Shown here piece by piece: positions 34,456 through 46,037 of a DNA stretch of 64,000 bases (position 1 is the first letter of the stretch; the number at the start of each line of letters is the position of its first letter). The notes below the pieces were generated by a model. That model did not search any database. It saw nothing but the letters and a program-made list of their open reading frames with translations, and had not been told where the DNA came from. The stretch is from Diphasiastrum complanatum (lineage: Eukaryota; Streptophyta; Lycopodiopsida; Lycopodiales; Lycopodiaceae): NCBI GenBank assembly GCA_029204225.1, contig CM055113.1, positions 1,715,973 through 1,779,972 of the forward strand. Direction: 5' to 3'. The position numbers and the translations under genes are program-made.

Positions 34456-35175
34456 ATAGAACAGACCTCCCCACCACCTCAATCAGGAAGAGGAAGCAGT
34501 CTATCCCTACAAAATCTAGATCTCGCAGGCGGTTCCTTCCCTTCTTTTAAAAGTTATTCCTGCAAAGTGGCCCCGCATCATCCTAACTACTAGTTCAGTG
34601 TCTTCGGACTCTGAATCATACTTAGGATCAGCTTCCCCTCCTCTTGCTACTCGTCAACCTCCTTAGAAGGTTTTTTTCCCTGAAGGTCAAGATAACCCAA
34701 GAGGAGCTTGACAAGATAACAGAAAAATCTATAAATATTGTTTTCACATCCATTCAGAACCCTGTACATAATCTTTTTGTAAGCATCCCATACTATTCTC
34801 GATAGACTTATTTTGATTCTGATCATTATAATGAATACGAATTTTACTTAGTCAATAAAATTGATATACTCAGTATTAGTTTTGACTTTTTTTATTCCAT
34901 ATACCAATAGAAGCTTTCGATTAGGTCCTAATTTTGTGAAGAGCTAAAGAATAAAACTGTCAAGATATCAGATACTATTCTTGAAGCCCACCATAACTAT
35001 TTGCAGCACAATATCACTCTCGATTCCATGGGAGACATTTTTGTTGCTAGTCCTTCCTTCATGACTGTAGTGAAGGCAAAGGAGGCCAATTTTGATGCGG
35101 TTGTTTATTTCATTGAGTGCAGTCCAGTGGCCAAAATTTATTTGATTCCAGATGAAAATAAGTAAGTTTTTCTAG
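34456..35175 (+). pseudogene. Unidentified coding-like stretch after the H3-like domain
   Basis: Frames with coding character continue downstream. There is a basic segment (RKRKQSIPTKSRSRRR), a Ser-rich segment (TSSVSSDSESYLGSASPP), then about 150 codons with only three stops (KITQEELDKITEKSIN, EELKNKTVKISDTILEAHHN, FDAVVYFIECSPVAKIYL). It ends at a possible splice donor (AATAAGTAAGT) near 35163. It could be a C-terminal extension of the H3-like protein or a separate decayed gene. I do not recognise the family. Confidence 0.35.
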
Positions 35176-35762
35176 TTTAGTTTTGATGGCTTTATTTTGA
35201 TGTTTATATTCTTTTCAACATTGATTCTAATTTCATTTTGATTGTTGCAACTGGCATTGGAGCCTAAACATTCTTTCTGTCAAAATAAATAAATGAGTAT
35301 CAAATTTTCTATGTGTAAAAATAAATTCGGCTGAGAATACAGATAGAGAGTTTGATTCTAATTTGAGAAATACCGACAGCTTTAAATTCTCTTGGCGAAA
35401 TAAACTTCAAATCTCTCAGGGTATATAATATTTATTGCTGATATGGATCTTCTTTTGTTTGTAAATTTTTCATCTTAACATGAATAAATTATTTATCGTA
35501 ATTTTAATAGTTTTCATTCAATATCTGTAGTATGTACAGAAGAGCATTTTTCTAGTTGTGCTTGATTCATGTTGTATAATACAAAGCTATTTTTTGAGTG
35601 GCACAACTTACAAGTGGACGTTGATATTGACTAGATAATATTTTGTTCATATGTTGTTGTTTTCATCCTAATTATTATTTCTTTAGTGTCGGTGCTAGTA
35701 AAATGCTGATCCACCTTGTTGTAATGATAGTTCACTCTTAACCCATACAATTTCGACGAAGT

Positions 35763-36023
35763 GTGAGATTGTGGCAAGAGTTGATAAAGATTTTTGTTTC
35801 GAATGATACAAGTTTTGCTCTAGAAATTGAGGTCGTCAAAGGTGCAGAAAAGAAAGTTGCTCCTGTCTTAATAGCTTTTCAGGTTGCTCAGGATGCAGAC
35901 GTTGTAATATACGATCGAAAGGGCAAAAAAGTCCTTCCTAATAAAGAAAAAATAGAAATAACAGAACAAGATATTGTAGTCTATCATGCTCCTGATACTA
36001 ATACAGAAAAACTTACTGAATAG
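35763..36023 (+). CDS. Hypothetical 86-residue ORF, possibly a last exon
   Basis: An open plus frame starts at ATG 35763 and contains ALEIEVVKGAEKKVAPVL, DADVVIYDRKGKKVLPNK and KIEITEQDIVVYHAPD, ending at TAG 36021-36023. Composition is charged and beta-strand-like, unlike the retroelement ORFs nearby. A pyrimidine-rich AG (CTTTTCAG, 35875-35882) could be an acceptor, making the 3' half an exon of the coding-like gene that starts upstream. No homology is recognised. Confidence 0.35.
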   Translation: MRLWQELIKIFVSNDTSFALEIEVVKGAEKKVAPVLIAFQVAQDADVVIYDRKGKKVLPNKEKIEITEQDIVVYHAPDTNTEKLTE

Positions 36024-38576
36024 AAATCTCACTGCCACCATGAGACTTACATCCTCCATCTAGCTAGGCTGACATTCTATCAAACACTTACAAGCACAGA
36101 CGTGTAAAGCTAACATAAATGAGCGACTGAGGCTCAACCTGAGAAAATCTTACTGCCACCATAAGATTGTACCTTCACCAGATAGACAGCTAGAAGCCAT
36201 AATGACAAGTCAATGAGCATGCCAAATGATTACTTTGCTTCTAACGTAGCAAATGCACAACCACATACAACTCCGACTCATATCTAGACCCTCGTAACAA
36301 GGTAACATGCAAGCCCACACACACTCATGCAAAACAACACGAATGATAAAGCATCAAATAAATGACCAAGGCCTGCCCATAAGTGGTATCCTATCGTACC
36401 AACCCCTGTGCCACCTATAGATGCACTGCTACACCACTGATCACCAAATTAGATCTCCATCCATGGCCCACACATGTAACCAAGATGTCCTCATGTCCAA
36501 GCATATCCAACTGTCCAATAAGTCTTGAAAGCTGACTTCCATTCATCCCCATGCTCCAAGCGAAAGAGTCTACCAACGACTCAATGAATGAATGTATGCA
36601 AACTTCACCATAGGCTATACTTGAGTAGCTCGTCTATATGCCAGAGATACTGATGATGATCTACATATCCTACATCCCATGTAGGCTCAACTTCCCATGC
36701 TTGACATTGCCAACTTTGATTTGACCAGTCCATAGGCCTCTCATCAAGGATCCTATCTTCCCATTGTATCCATCATATCAATCCAACCAAAGCAAATACA
36801 AACTAGATCCACCATCATGATGAGAAACTCACCCACGATCCATAGCATATAAGGTAGGATAGCTCCAGAACACTGTACCTTGTACCATCTAATCACTAAG
36901 TATCCATTACCCACTAATAACTCCCCAAGAATCTGTCCACATGTAGTGCAACTAGAATCCAATTGGATCTAACCAAAAACTGCATCCTGCTTACCAAATA
37001 ATGATGGATAAAACCAACATGTGATGCCAAACTGGAGACTACTGTGCATATAACCATGCAGCTTACCCGATCACTTGCCAAAGTATCAGTTGTCACTCCT
37101 TGAGCAACCATCTCCATCCATGTTGGCTCACAACCATGGGCATGCTGGATTCACATCACCCCATAATGCACTCCATGCCCTAAAGATATGTACCACCACT
37201 AGGTACACTCCATGCCACCTACCTCCAAGTGACCTGTCCCTAGGTCACCATCCTGCTATCGAAGCCGATCGCCAAAGCATCACCTGCTCCTCCTGGCTCC
37301 TAGCAATGTCGCTCGCTCTCCCTGGCTATGTGCCACCCGACACCATGCCAACACAAGCTCATCCATAAGTTGCCGCTCACGGAATCTCGAGTCTACTTTC
37401 TCCTTGATCGTATTGAGGTATATGGCTCTGAGTGACTTCCTCTGGGCTATCTGATCTCACCACCTGTGGACCCATACAAGTTCCAACACATGTACCAAGC
37501 CTAGACTTCTGCAAGTACAACCAACTGTATGAAAGCTATAGGTAGCTTATCCATGCCTGTGATGGTAGATGCCTTCCTATCGATGCCAATGCCAATGACT
37601 GGCCCCCTGTTGTAATGCTAATCTGTACTCCCAAATGAGCACATCATGAAGTCCTCGCCATCAGTGTCTCCTGCAGTAGATCGCTAGCAAAACACCCATC
37701 ATAGTGTTTGCTCTCTGATCACATCCAACTGTGCGATCTCCATCAGCTCTCCAACCTAGAGCTGGCTCCCAAAGCTTCACGCTTTGCCCATTTGCGTTTA
37801 CAGCTTTCTGATTCTTTTACAAGTAGAGGTGAGAAAGTCCTCCAAATCCAAGGTAGAGCCTCCAGATGTCCTCCAAGCAACCTGCAAGCTCCAAGATGCT
37901 CCCCAACTCCAAGCTAGGATGCCTCCACCTCCAAGGATTTCTCCTCCACTTGTGTCCCTATTCTTAAACACAAAGATAGATAACAAGCTGGCCTCAAGTA
38001 TTCACCACCCAACCATAGATCCAAGCTCCAAGCAAGACCTATCTAGCACCCCCTTGCTAACCATAAATAAATCACAAGCATACCACAACAGACTATAACA
38101 TACTCAAGATCCAAACCCTACTTATGTCCCATACCATAAGCAAGATCCAAACCCTAAGCATACTACACAAAATAAAGTACTCTACACACTAGTAGCAACA
38201 CTAGAGCATAAGCAAAGCAAGCAAGAGAGATCTCTCTCCTCCCAATACCCTCATATAGATGGCCCATGGACCCCTCCAGTGCACTATGGAGTTCCATGCC
38301 CATCCAATGAGAGAGAGAGAAGCCTAGGGGAGTTAAAGGACCTCCATAGGCTTATGGAAAGTCAAGAGACACCTTCCATAACCTATGACTCTTTGAATGC
38401 CTTTCTTGTGGGAGTTGGGAAAATCATTAGACCCATTGGAAGTTCGCCCTCCTACTAGGCCCAAGTTGTGCATGTATACTTTGGTCCTAGACCATTAAAG
38501 TGATATGGTTCAAGGTTGAGGCCCAAGGTTTAGAAAAATAGTCATCCAATGACTTTCTAACACCTCTCTAGGTTCC
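36024..38576. other. Noncoding DNA, nothing recognised
   Basis: Pyrimidine-rich, CCA/CAT-rich plus strand with many short chance ORFs. ATCT(C/T)ACTGCCACCAT(G/A)AGA recurs at 36027 and 36148. No protein motif, LTR pair or RNA gene was found. If element F is real, this is part of its decayed interior. Confidence 0.4.
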
Positions 38577-38790
38577 ATACCTCCATCCAAGGCATAGACA
38601 CCTACCTGCCCTTAACCAAGTACACTAGTACCTTAATCTAAGACACCTATCCTTAATCCTAAGGGTACCCCTTATCCAACGGTCACGTGACTCCATACCT
38701 CCGACCAGAATATAGTCACTTGCCTGTCCTTATCCAAAGGCACATACCCTTAATCCTAAGGGTAACCCTTATCCAAGGGTAATTTGCCAT
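38577..38790. repeat. Imperfect tandem duplication, about 105-110 bp unit
   Basis: CTCCATACCTCC and CCTTAATCCTAAGGGTA(C/A)CCCTTATCCAA each occur twice (about 38577/38690 and 38651/38752), with diverged sequence between. Two near-copies lie head to tail. Confidence 0.6.
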
Positions 38791-38825
38791 TTAGCCCCAA
38801 CACTAAATGGACCAATAGGGGTCTG

Positions 38826-39612
38826 AAGTACTGCTTCTCTCACCAATGGAACCAGGTCTCAAATTGTCAAAGGACCAATGTCCTCGACCAATCGAAGAGA
38901 AGGAGCAGATGCATGAGTATCCTTATCATTCTATAATAGGATCTCTTATGTATGCAATGATCTATACCAGGCCAGACATAGCTTTTGCAGTCACCTCCCT
39001 AAGTCAGTTTATGACTAACCCTGGTATGACACATTGGAAGGCTCTTATCAGAGTCATGAGATATCTTTGAGCTACTTTGGACTTTTGCATTTGTTATGGA
39101 GCAGTCGACAATGACAAACTCAATTTACTCCTTGGTTTTATAGATGCAAGTTGGGCAAGAGATGTGGACACTCATAAATCCACTTTCAGATTTACATTCT
39201 TCCTCAACAATGGTCTTGTTTCCTAGAATAGTCGCAAGCAATCTTTGATAGCTTTATATTCTACAGAATCAGAGTATATCGTAGCCTCACAAGCTACAAA
39301 GGAAGCAGTTTGGTTGAGAAACTTACTTTCAAATATCAGTCTGGATCAATATGCTCCGACATTACTATTTTGTGATAATCAAAGTGCCATTGCCTTGTCA
39401 GTCAACCCTAGGTTTCATTCTAGGAGTAAGCACATTGAACTCAAGCATCACTATGTCATAAGCAAAGTTCTCGACAAAGAGGTCAGATTGCAGTACTGTC
39501 GAACGCAAGATATGACAGCAGATATTTTTACTAAAGCATTAAGCTTGGATGCACATAGAAGGTTTTGTGCAAAACTAACTTTAAAGGTCAAGGCATTCAT
39601 GGATTCAGATTA
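38826..39612 (+). pseudogene. Copia D RT end/RNase H (plus copy, 5'-truncated)
   Basis: The plus frame begins at SPMEPGLKLSKDQCP, near the end of RT. It continues with YPYHSIIGSLMYAMIYTRPD, MTHWKALIRVMRYL, a stop, ATLDFCICYGAVDND, then SLIALYSTESEYIVASQATK, FCDNQSAIALSVNPRFHSR and YCRTQDMTADIFTKALSL. It ends VKAFMDSD at 39612. Two in-frame stops (about 39069 and 39225) are present. Gag, integrase and the RT catalytic region are absent. It is close to the minus-strand element at 10799-16382. Confidence 0.9.
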
Positions 39613-39620
39613 AGGGGGAG
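39613..39620 (+). promoter_or_regulatory. Polypurine tract (copia D plus copy)
   Basis: AGGGGGAG directly precedes the LTR start TGTTAGATT. Confidence 0.8.
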
Positions 39621-40682
39621 TGTTAGATTATTCTCCTTCCTACTAATCGACTAATCAGTTTTTAATCTTCATCCAACTTTTATCCAGACCTGCAGATTTT
39701 TTTCGTGTTTTTACACAGTCTGCATAACTCAAAAATGGCTCACAGTGTCGACATTTTCTCTCTCTTCAACTTTTTTGCAAAATGCCAGATGCCTTAAATA
39801 TGAAAAAAATGACTTTAATGAAGACCTTCGTATTTTTTGTATTTTTTGCTTGTTAGGAAGTGCGAGTAAAAATGCAGTGTCATATTTTTTGCATTTTCCC
39901 CGATGACAGTTACGTTCATTTCTACAGAGTGACAGTCACGTTCATTTATGCAGACAGTCTGTTTACGACCAAATGTCATCGCTTATCAGCAAGCAACTTC
40001 TGAGAAGAACTGGATGAATGTCAACAGACTCCAATCATCTTGGGGTGCAACTGCATTTGATGACCTAATTGCTTAGTATAAATAGGTGTTCATATTCCTA
40101 CATCAACATGATTTAGAATACTCAGATCAAGTATTGAATAGTTGGCTCTCTCTCAAGCCAGCGAGCTTGAACACTCTTGAGCATTCTAGGTAGTTCTTTA
40201 GAGTTGATTAGAGATTGCTATTGCGCTTACTGCTTATCAGTAGTTGCGTTTAATTCATACTTTTATTTTAGTCGCTTAGAAATAGCTTAGAGTACGTGGC
40301 TTCGATCCGCAAACTTGTTGTACTCGTTTACATCTGTTTCGCTTTCATTTGGAATCAATACTATCTTCTTATTGCAGTCAGCTTCATCTCAGAATGTATG
40401 CGTTTCTGTAATTCTTCGCGACAGATTATTTGTTTGATAATTCAATGCTTTAAATGCTTGGCTACGTAATCATTGTAGTACTAATGATTTCAAAGTTAGT
40501 TGCTATAAGATCAAACATGATTTCTATCACTATTGTTTTGTTCAAAATTGATAGACGTAGTCATGCATAGTGAAAGAGGAAGATAGTTTATTCCGTTGCG
40601 CATGATAAGTTTTCTTTCTTGTCGTTCGACTTATTTTTATTCGATTCTCTTAGACCTATCTTTTATACACCTCTTTCCAACA
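39621..40682 (+). mobile_element. 3' LTR of copia D (plus copy)
   Basis: Runs TGTTAGATTATTCTCC ... CCTCTTTCCAACA, 1062 bp, and matches the LTRs at 10799-11952 and 15085-16382 in inverted orientation. TATAAATAG lies at 40077-40085. It carries a short (CT)n at the position where the 15-kb LTR has its long microsatellite. Confidence 0.88.
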
Positions 40683-42458
40683 CACACAGCTCGTCAATGT
40701 AAGTCCGCTATCTTTCAATGGCTTCCATTGACACACACATCTGTAGCTTGGAAATTTCTCGTTCGAAGAGAAATATGGGCTAGCTTGGAGGTACAGAAAT
40801 CTTGGCGCTATCACCTGACTCGACAATGCCACTGCTGATCATGCCTGTGAGAGCGTTCCCTCAAAACGCCACTTGACGTTGGTTGGTTCGAACCCCAAGA
40901 GTTGAACTTGATCATGAAAATTTTTCACCTGTAACTGGCATACCATGCCTATCTCTCACCTGTGATTGCTTGCCCTCTCAAAATTGTTGCCAATGATGAG
41001 TAGTCGCATCGCCAAACTGCACTTTCGTCGCCAAAACTAGCTTTCTCCACACAATTCCGCTATCATTCGCCCCCATACCACATTTTATCGCTTTCAAACA
41101 CCATGTTACCTTGTCAAGAGTAAGTAATAATGATTTAGAAGTGATTATGCCTCATCATACCACCTTGTAGCAGGTTTCACCACTCAAATTGTTTTTCAAA
41201 TTTGGCCCTACGGTACCCAAATAGCGAATGTAGTCCATCACAAGGTCACCCGCACTCCACTTGATAGAATGGTGATGAAAACTCTCCAAAACACGTTTCT
41301 CCCTACTATGTGACGTCGTTCTGTCTGCTGGCTCTGAGCAACTAGTTTCATGGGTCATTTTGGCCCAAGGATGGCCAAAAAAGGTGCCCTCTAGCCTTAG
41401 TTAGGCCATTCCAAAAGATGCCCTTGCATTTTGAACTGAATCTTCATTTTGAAAATTTCTAATGAAGTAAAGTTCCCTTTGCTCTTCAACTTTTCATGGG
41501 TTCTTTAAGCTGTCATCCAACGGTCCTTCTCGATCCAATGGACCACGCTGCTCCCCGAGCTTTCAATCTTAACCATTCAACAATGTTGGACCTGATCAAA
41601 CGGTCCTCCACTGGTTTGCACATTGAATGACCCTCCTCCGCGTGACAGCTCTCTACGGCCGCTAGCTTCTCCTTACGCTCAACTCGTGCAATGCCTCTCA
41701 TGGTCTCTTATGGAAGAGGGTTCCACAACTGCCCAATAGATTGATCCATCGCCTTCTTCTCGCTACGCCTTCCACGACCTCCTAGCAACTGAATCCTTTC
41801 ACTAGGGCGCCCACCAACACAAATTTACAGATCCAAAAAACATTGTCTGTGGAGCAAGTTCCACACTTTTCTCTCTATAAACCCTAGCTTTGTGAAGGAA
41901 AAAGATTTTCTTGGGCTATGCTTAGAGTTTCTCTAAGCTTGTTCTTGCAGCTGCCAGCCTCACTAAGGTCGCCCTACCTCTGGCTTTTCGATGCAATTTA
42001 CAGCTCTTCAATTGATGCAGTATTGACTGCAAACAGCCTGATTTTCCAGAAATCCGTCAACACCCCACAAAACTTGAAATTTCCAAAATTTCCTCCGTTT
42101 CAACTAGATTTGTTCCTGTAAATTGCGATGGCTCTCCGTCACTGCTCTTTGCATTCTCATGCAAGCCCCGTTGTGCCAAACGGCTGTCCACATAGTGAAT
42201 TATGAAGCTACCATCGATAGTTTCTCTGCAACCACTGAAACTGCAAGATTTTCCGTGAATCCTCCCGAAATTCACCTACGACGATCGTTCTGATCTTCCT
42301 CGAAGCTCCAATAAAAAAAAACTTTGTTGTCTCATGCCATCCGGACTGCGATACCCTGTATGGAGTCCTCGCTCTTGAGACACTTTGAGTGCTATTTTTC
42401 CTGGTGAAATACGCTATCCCATGCTCCATCAGATCATGCATTCCTGCATCACCCTGCC
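40683..42458. other. Unassigned DNA next to a primer binding site
   Basis: Moderately GC-rich sequence with no recognised protein motif on either strand. If element F is real, its minus-strand leader and gag should begin near 42450. The frame there (MHDLMEHGIAYFTRKN) matches no gag that I know. Confidence 0.35.
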
Positions 42459-42470
42459 GCTCTGATACCA
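42459..42470 (-). promoter_or_regulatory. Primer binding site, initiator tRNA-Met type (element F)
   Basis: The minus strand reads TGGTATCAGAGC immediately after an LTR-like end AATTTTAACT, the usual Ty1/copia primer site. Confidence 0.75.
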
Positions 42471-42831
42471 AGTTAAAATTCTGATAGAATTTAGTGTAGT
42501 ATGCAGATCACATCAATCAATCACCACAGCCACTCCTCACAAGCTCTCAAAGATGGTCGGGCCCAACATGGCCAAATTCGACTGACAAACTCAGGACATC
42601 CCCCTGAGTATAGCAAGTATTGTATATAACTCTATACAGGCTAATTTTTCCTATGTGTGTACTCGACTAACCCAAGTAGCCAGCTACGGGACAAGTGCCC
42701 AACTGAAAAGTCAATGATGGGTCACGTCCTGGTCACAACCAAATATAGTATACCAAATAAACTGTACACTAATTATATTATCACATTTAGAGCTTACACT
42801 AATGAATCAGATCACAACCTGATTTCTAACT
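42471..42831 (-). mobile_element. 5' LTR of element F, about 361 bp, ends AGTTA...TAACT
   Basis: On the plus strand it runs from AGTTAAAATTCTG, right beside the PBS, to GATTTCTAACT. Its right part (42712-42831) repeats at 33857-33969, where it abuts a polypurine tract. Both boundaries come from the PBS and PPT and give AG/CT termini with a 5-bp inverted match in place of TG/CA. Confidence 0.55.
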
Positions 42832-43549
42832 GGATCTGGAGTGTTCGGAACATGGACGTTTTGTGAGCGTCTGTTGTGACATCATACGCACATTTGGATA
42901 ACATGTTTTCTGTCAAAATGTCAATTGGGCTCCTTGAAAATTGTTATGTAATAGGTAAATCGTTCCCATGCACTAATTTTAGGATGCTCCATTGTGCCCA
43001 TTCAGTTGGGTTTGCCTGAAGGAGCATGACATTGATAGATTTGTCCGTATTCAGCTCTATCAAAGCTCAGACTTCCAGACTGAGAAGAAGGAAACAATGG
43101 AAGGCTATTTCAAAATTAGGTTGAGTACTTCAGGTGCAGTTCTTTTGTTAAATGTTGTATTAACGATTCAAAAATTTGAACAATGCCACTCGCATGCTCA
43201 ATATAGACCTCCTGTCATCCTTCCGGTTAGCAAATCAGTTGCTCTGTCATCCTTTCGTTTTGTTGTAGGTGCAAGCCTCAAGGTTGTTCAATGTTGTTTG
43301 TACTTTGGGTTCCATAGGATTTTGAGACTTTTTTACTTTGACTCTTGCGATCTTACACCTAAGGTATTCTCTTGTTATGTAGCTTAGAGGTTTGTGTTGG
43401 TTCTTGTCAGCATGTACTACAAGGTCCTCTCTTGCCATTTCTTCCAAGTGGTAATTTTTTTTCGTTTCTTTAGTTTTGTTCTTAGTTGGTTTCTTTTTAC
43501 ATCAAGTTGGTATATATTACGTAATAATTTGTTGACAGATTCTGTGAAA
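42832..43549. other. Unassigned DNA
   Basis: No supported gene. A 131-codon plus frame at 42992-43387 has no recognisable motif and low-complexity flanks, and is probably chance. Confidence 0.35.
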
Positions 43550-43786
43550 AGTTTTTACACTAGGTGTGGGTGGTCGTTGAACCTAGGACCTCCCCATTCC
43601 GGTGGGGTGCTCTACCATTGAGCTACCCGTCCGTTTGTGTTCCTAGAGTGTTGTGCAAGGACTATAGCCTTGACACTTTCTAACACTCCCCCTCTCGAGG
43701 CATAGCCCTTTTTGGCTACCGCCTGCCTAGACCACACCCACAACCATGGCTCTGATACAAGTTTTTACACTTGGTGTGTGTGGTCG
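43550..43786 (-). mobile_element. TRIM-like miniature LTR element, 5' LTR truncated
   Basis: On the minus strand the parts read as follows. A 27-bp remnant of a 5' LTR (43760-43786) ends AAAAACT. A PBS-like TGTATCAGAGC follows (43749-43759), then about 50 bp, a polypurine tract GAGAGGGGGAG (43686-43697), and a complete 136-bp 3' LTR (43550-43685, TGTTAGAAAG ... AAAAACT). The shared piece is AGTTTTTACACTAGGTGTGGG in the 3' copy against ACTTGGTGTGTG in the 5' copy. The 74-bp interior has no coding capacity, as in TRIM/SMART elements. The LTR holds a tRNA-like sequence. Confidence 0.55.
43563..43632 (-). ncRNA. tRNA-like sequence (Pol III A and B boxes) within the miniature LTR
   Basis: On the minus strand GGACGGGTAGCTCAATGG contains a good A box (TAGCTCAATGG), followed by a D-arm pairing GCTC/GAGC. 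An anticodon-arm-like hairpin (CCCCA/TGGGG) and a B box (GGTTCAACGACC, 43572-43583) come next. The acceptor ends do not pair, and the T-arm is distorted, so this is not a functional tRNA gene. It could equally be the head of a tRNA-derived SINE. Confidence 0.5.
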
Positions 43787-43987
43787 GGCTAGGGATTGGT
43801 GACTAAGTAATGTAGTATTGGTAACTTTGAAAGCTTGTTTGCTTATAACTGAACTATAATACCTACCGCTGTTCAGGATTGGGTCTATAAGCAAACAACA
43901 TGTTGTACATGCTAGGATTGCTTTCTCTTCTCATAAAGAGCTCTATAAAAATGGATCAAGTACATCGTATGTGAGGTGCCTCTTTGA
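43787..43987. other. Unassigned DNA
   Basis: About 200 bp between the miniature element and the LTR-like stretch. GCTTATAACTG and TATAAGCAAACAA form loose inverted similarity. Nothing else was recognised. Confidence 0.3.
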
Positions 43988-44215
43988 TGTCATCTCCACA
44001 ACTTATCTCGGATTGTTTATCCCGATAGAGGTCAGTAGGCCTACCTCGACTCGTAAGTTGATTAAAATCGATCGCGTCTCCCATGTCGGGATATGTCGGT
44101 CAATTTTCGTGACAAGTGGGAAACACGATTCCAATTACATGACTCCAATTACACGACTCCAATTAGGAACTTCAACATTTTGCCCTCATCCTAGGAAACC
44201 AAGAATTTCTCTTAA
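43988..44215 (+). mobile_element. LTR-like fragment similar to the chromovirus LTR start
   Basis: TGTCATCTCCACAACTTATC and the next 50 bp (GATTGTTTATCCCGATAGAGG, CCTACCTCGA) match the 3' LTR start at 56028 (TGTCATGTCCACGACTGATC, GATTGTTTATCCCGCTAGAGG). Similarity then fades. A 15-bp ATGACTCCAATTAC-type repeat occurs near 44137-44167. It may be a decayed 5' LTR of the chromovirus or of a relative. Confidence 0.5.
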
Positions 44216-45585
44216 TTAACAAGTTTGTACCGGGTATTCAAATGTTCGATACAACAATGTTAATACAAAAATTGCCCATTTTTTATAAAATTGTCATGCA
44301 TGAGATAAATACCCACAAACATGTAATTTAATTAGATCGGCAAATGTATGAGACCATAATCAGAATACCAAAATCTTTGTTTAATGGCTCTCAAAAAATT
44401 AAGAACCAATAATTGACAAAAGCCATTTAGAAGGTAGGCGAAAACAAGAACGATGTGGTCTTGTACCACAAAGGCCTTGCCATGTCATAATAGCATGAAT
44501 CCTAAAATTTTAGGATTTGTTTAAAGTTTTATATTGTTGTGATAAATTATTTTGTAGTTTCAAAATTTGGGTAATAGTTTGTTGTAAGTTTTTAATAGAC
44601 ATTTGAATGTTAGATGAGATCTATAATGTTTGTTATTTATTTTAAAAGTCAATTTATTATAAGTTTTGTACAAAGTTATTTTTTAGAGAAAGAGTTGATT
44701 CCATTCTTGTACTTGTTGGCTTTTTTTAGCAATGGCCCAAAGTTTGAATCAATTAAAATCCTAATTAGAAAGTATTGAGCATTTTGGCACATGAGTTGTT
44801 GAAGAGCCTAAATAAATTATTTTGTGTAATTAGTGTATATAATAATTTTGAAATATGTGAATTACTGTTTTAAGAAATTGATAAAATTTGTAATTTTTAT
44901 TAGTTTATGTAATGGATTTATGTTCTGATTATGAGTGATGGGATTTGGTAATAATCATAATTATGTTGTACGAAATATAGGTGAGGTGTTAGTGTGGCAA
45001 ATTATTTTGTGAAATGAATTGATATTTTGATTTTGTAGAATGTGCATGATCTTGACTAGCTTGTATTGTATTATTAAAAAGTGGATATTAAGTTTTTGTA
45101 ATTTTTGAATATAGATTTAAAAGTTACAAATTGATAACCTAAAATTCAAAGTAAAATTGCACTTTTTTCAATCTAATGGATCAAATGAAGTTCAAGGTAA
45201 AAGTGAAAGACAATTTAAGACAAAATATGAAGTTATAGAAGTTGATCTTGAAATGACTGAGTTGGACTGTTATCAATCGTCTGCTGCGGGACTTTAGATT
45301 GAACCAAAGTCAATTTGTTACTTTAATCAGAGCCCCTGGAAAACTTATTTTTTGGCTTTGAATTTGTCAAGGAAAAAGACATTTTTAAGTTCTTATTGTT
45401 TGTGCTGAAATTTTCTTCTCATCGCTTGCCAAATCATTGTCTTCATTCAAACCTATAGAACAATCTTACCACAAGTAACGAAGATTAGCAAGCGCAATCT
45501 TTATTTTGAATAATCACGTTTTAACATTCATAATTTGTATTTACAAAAGTCCATATTAATCACAATTACGTTGTAGAATGTTTTA
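44216..45585. other. AT-rich noncoding DNA
   Basis: Strongly AT-rich with no open frame of note. If the chromovirus 5' LTR is at 43988, the gag-PR-RT expected here has decayed beyond recognition or was deleted. Confidence 0.45.
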
Positions 45586-45915
45586 GTATTTAAGAATATT
45601 CAAAATCAATATTCACGATCAATATTCACAACACGTATTCACAATATTCATGTATCTCATAATATACGTTTCTCAATATTTACAATTTCACATCAGTATT
45701 CATAATTTGTGTTCACAATGTTCACGATCAGTATTAATAATATTCACGATTACTATTCACAACATTCACAATAAAAATCTCAGAATCTCAATTTCTCAGA
45801 ATCTCAGTTTCTCATAATCTCAATTTCTCAGTTTCTCAGTTTCTCAGAATCTCAATTTCTCACAATCTCAGTTTCTCAATTTCTCAATTTCTCAATATTC
45901 ACAATTTCAACGATC
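45586..45915. repeat. Two adjacent short-period repeat tracts
   Basis: From about 45590 to 45775, units around TATTCACAATATTCACGATCA recur irregularly. From 45777 to 45905, TCTCAGAATCTCAATT and TTTCTCAGTTTCTCA recur with a 9-11 bp period. Both are low-complexity and likely slippage-derived. Confidence 0.75.
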
Positions 45916-46037
45916 ACAAACCATCAACAAAGTAATCTTCAGGAAACATCTCTGAAAATTCGACCATTTCTTCATCCAGTATGGAAGATATTATCTATAT
46001 ATCCTGCAAAGCAAAACACAATCGCAAAATTATAATT

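Noticed and set aside
37075-38098. Several 60-104 codon ORFs rich in Pro, Ser and His
   Set aside because: Follow from CCA/CTCC-rich composition; no homology or consistent frame.
42992-43387. 131-codon plus-strand ORF
   Set aside because: No recognisable domain, and no promoter or neighbour supports it.
43563-43632. A functional tRNA gene
   Set aside because: Acceptor ends do not pair and the T-arm is distorted, so only a tRNA-like sequence is called.
45586-45915. CRISPR-like array
   Set aside because: Repeats are short, imperfect and irregular, with no unique spacers, and the context is a plant genome.
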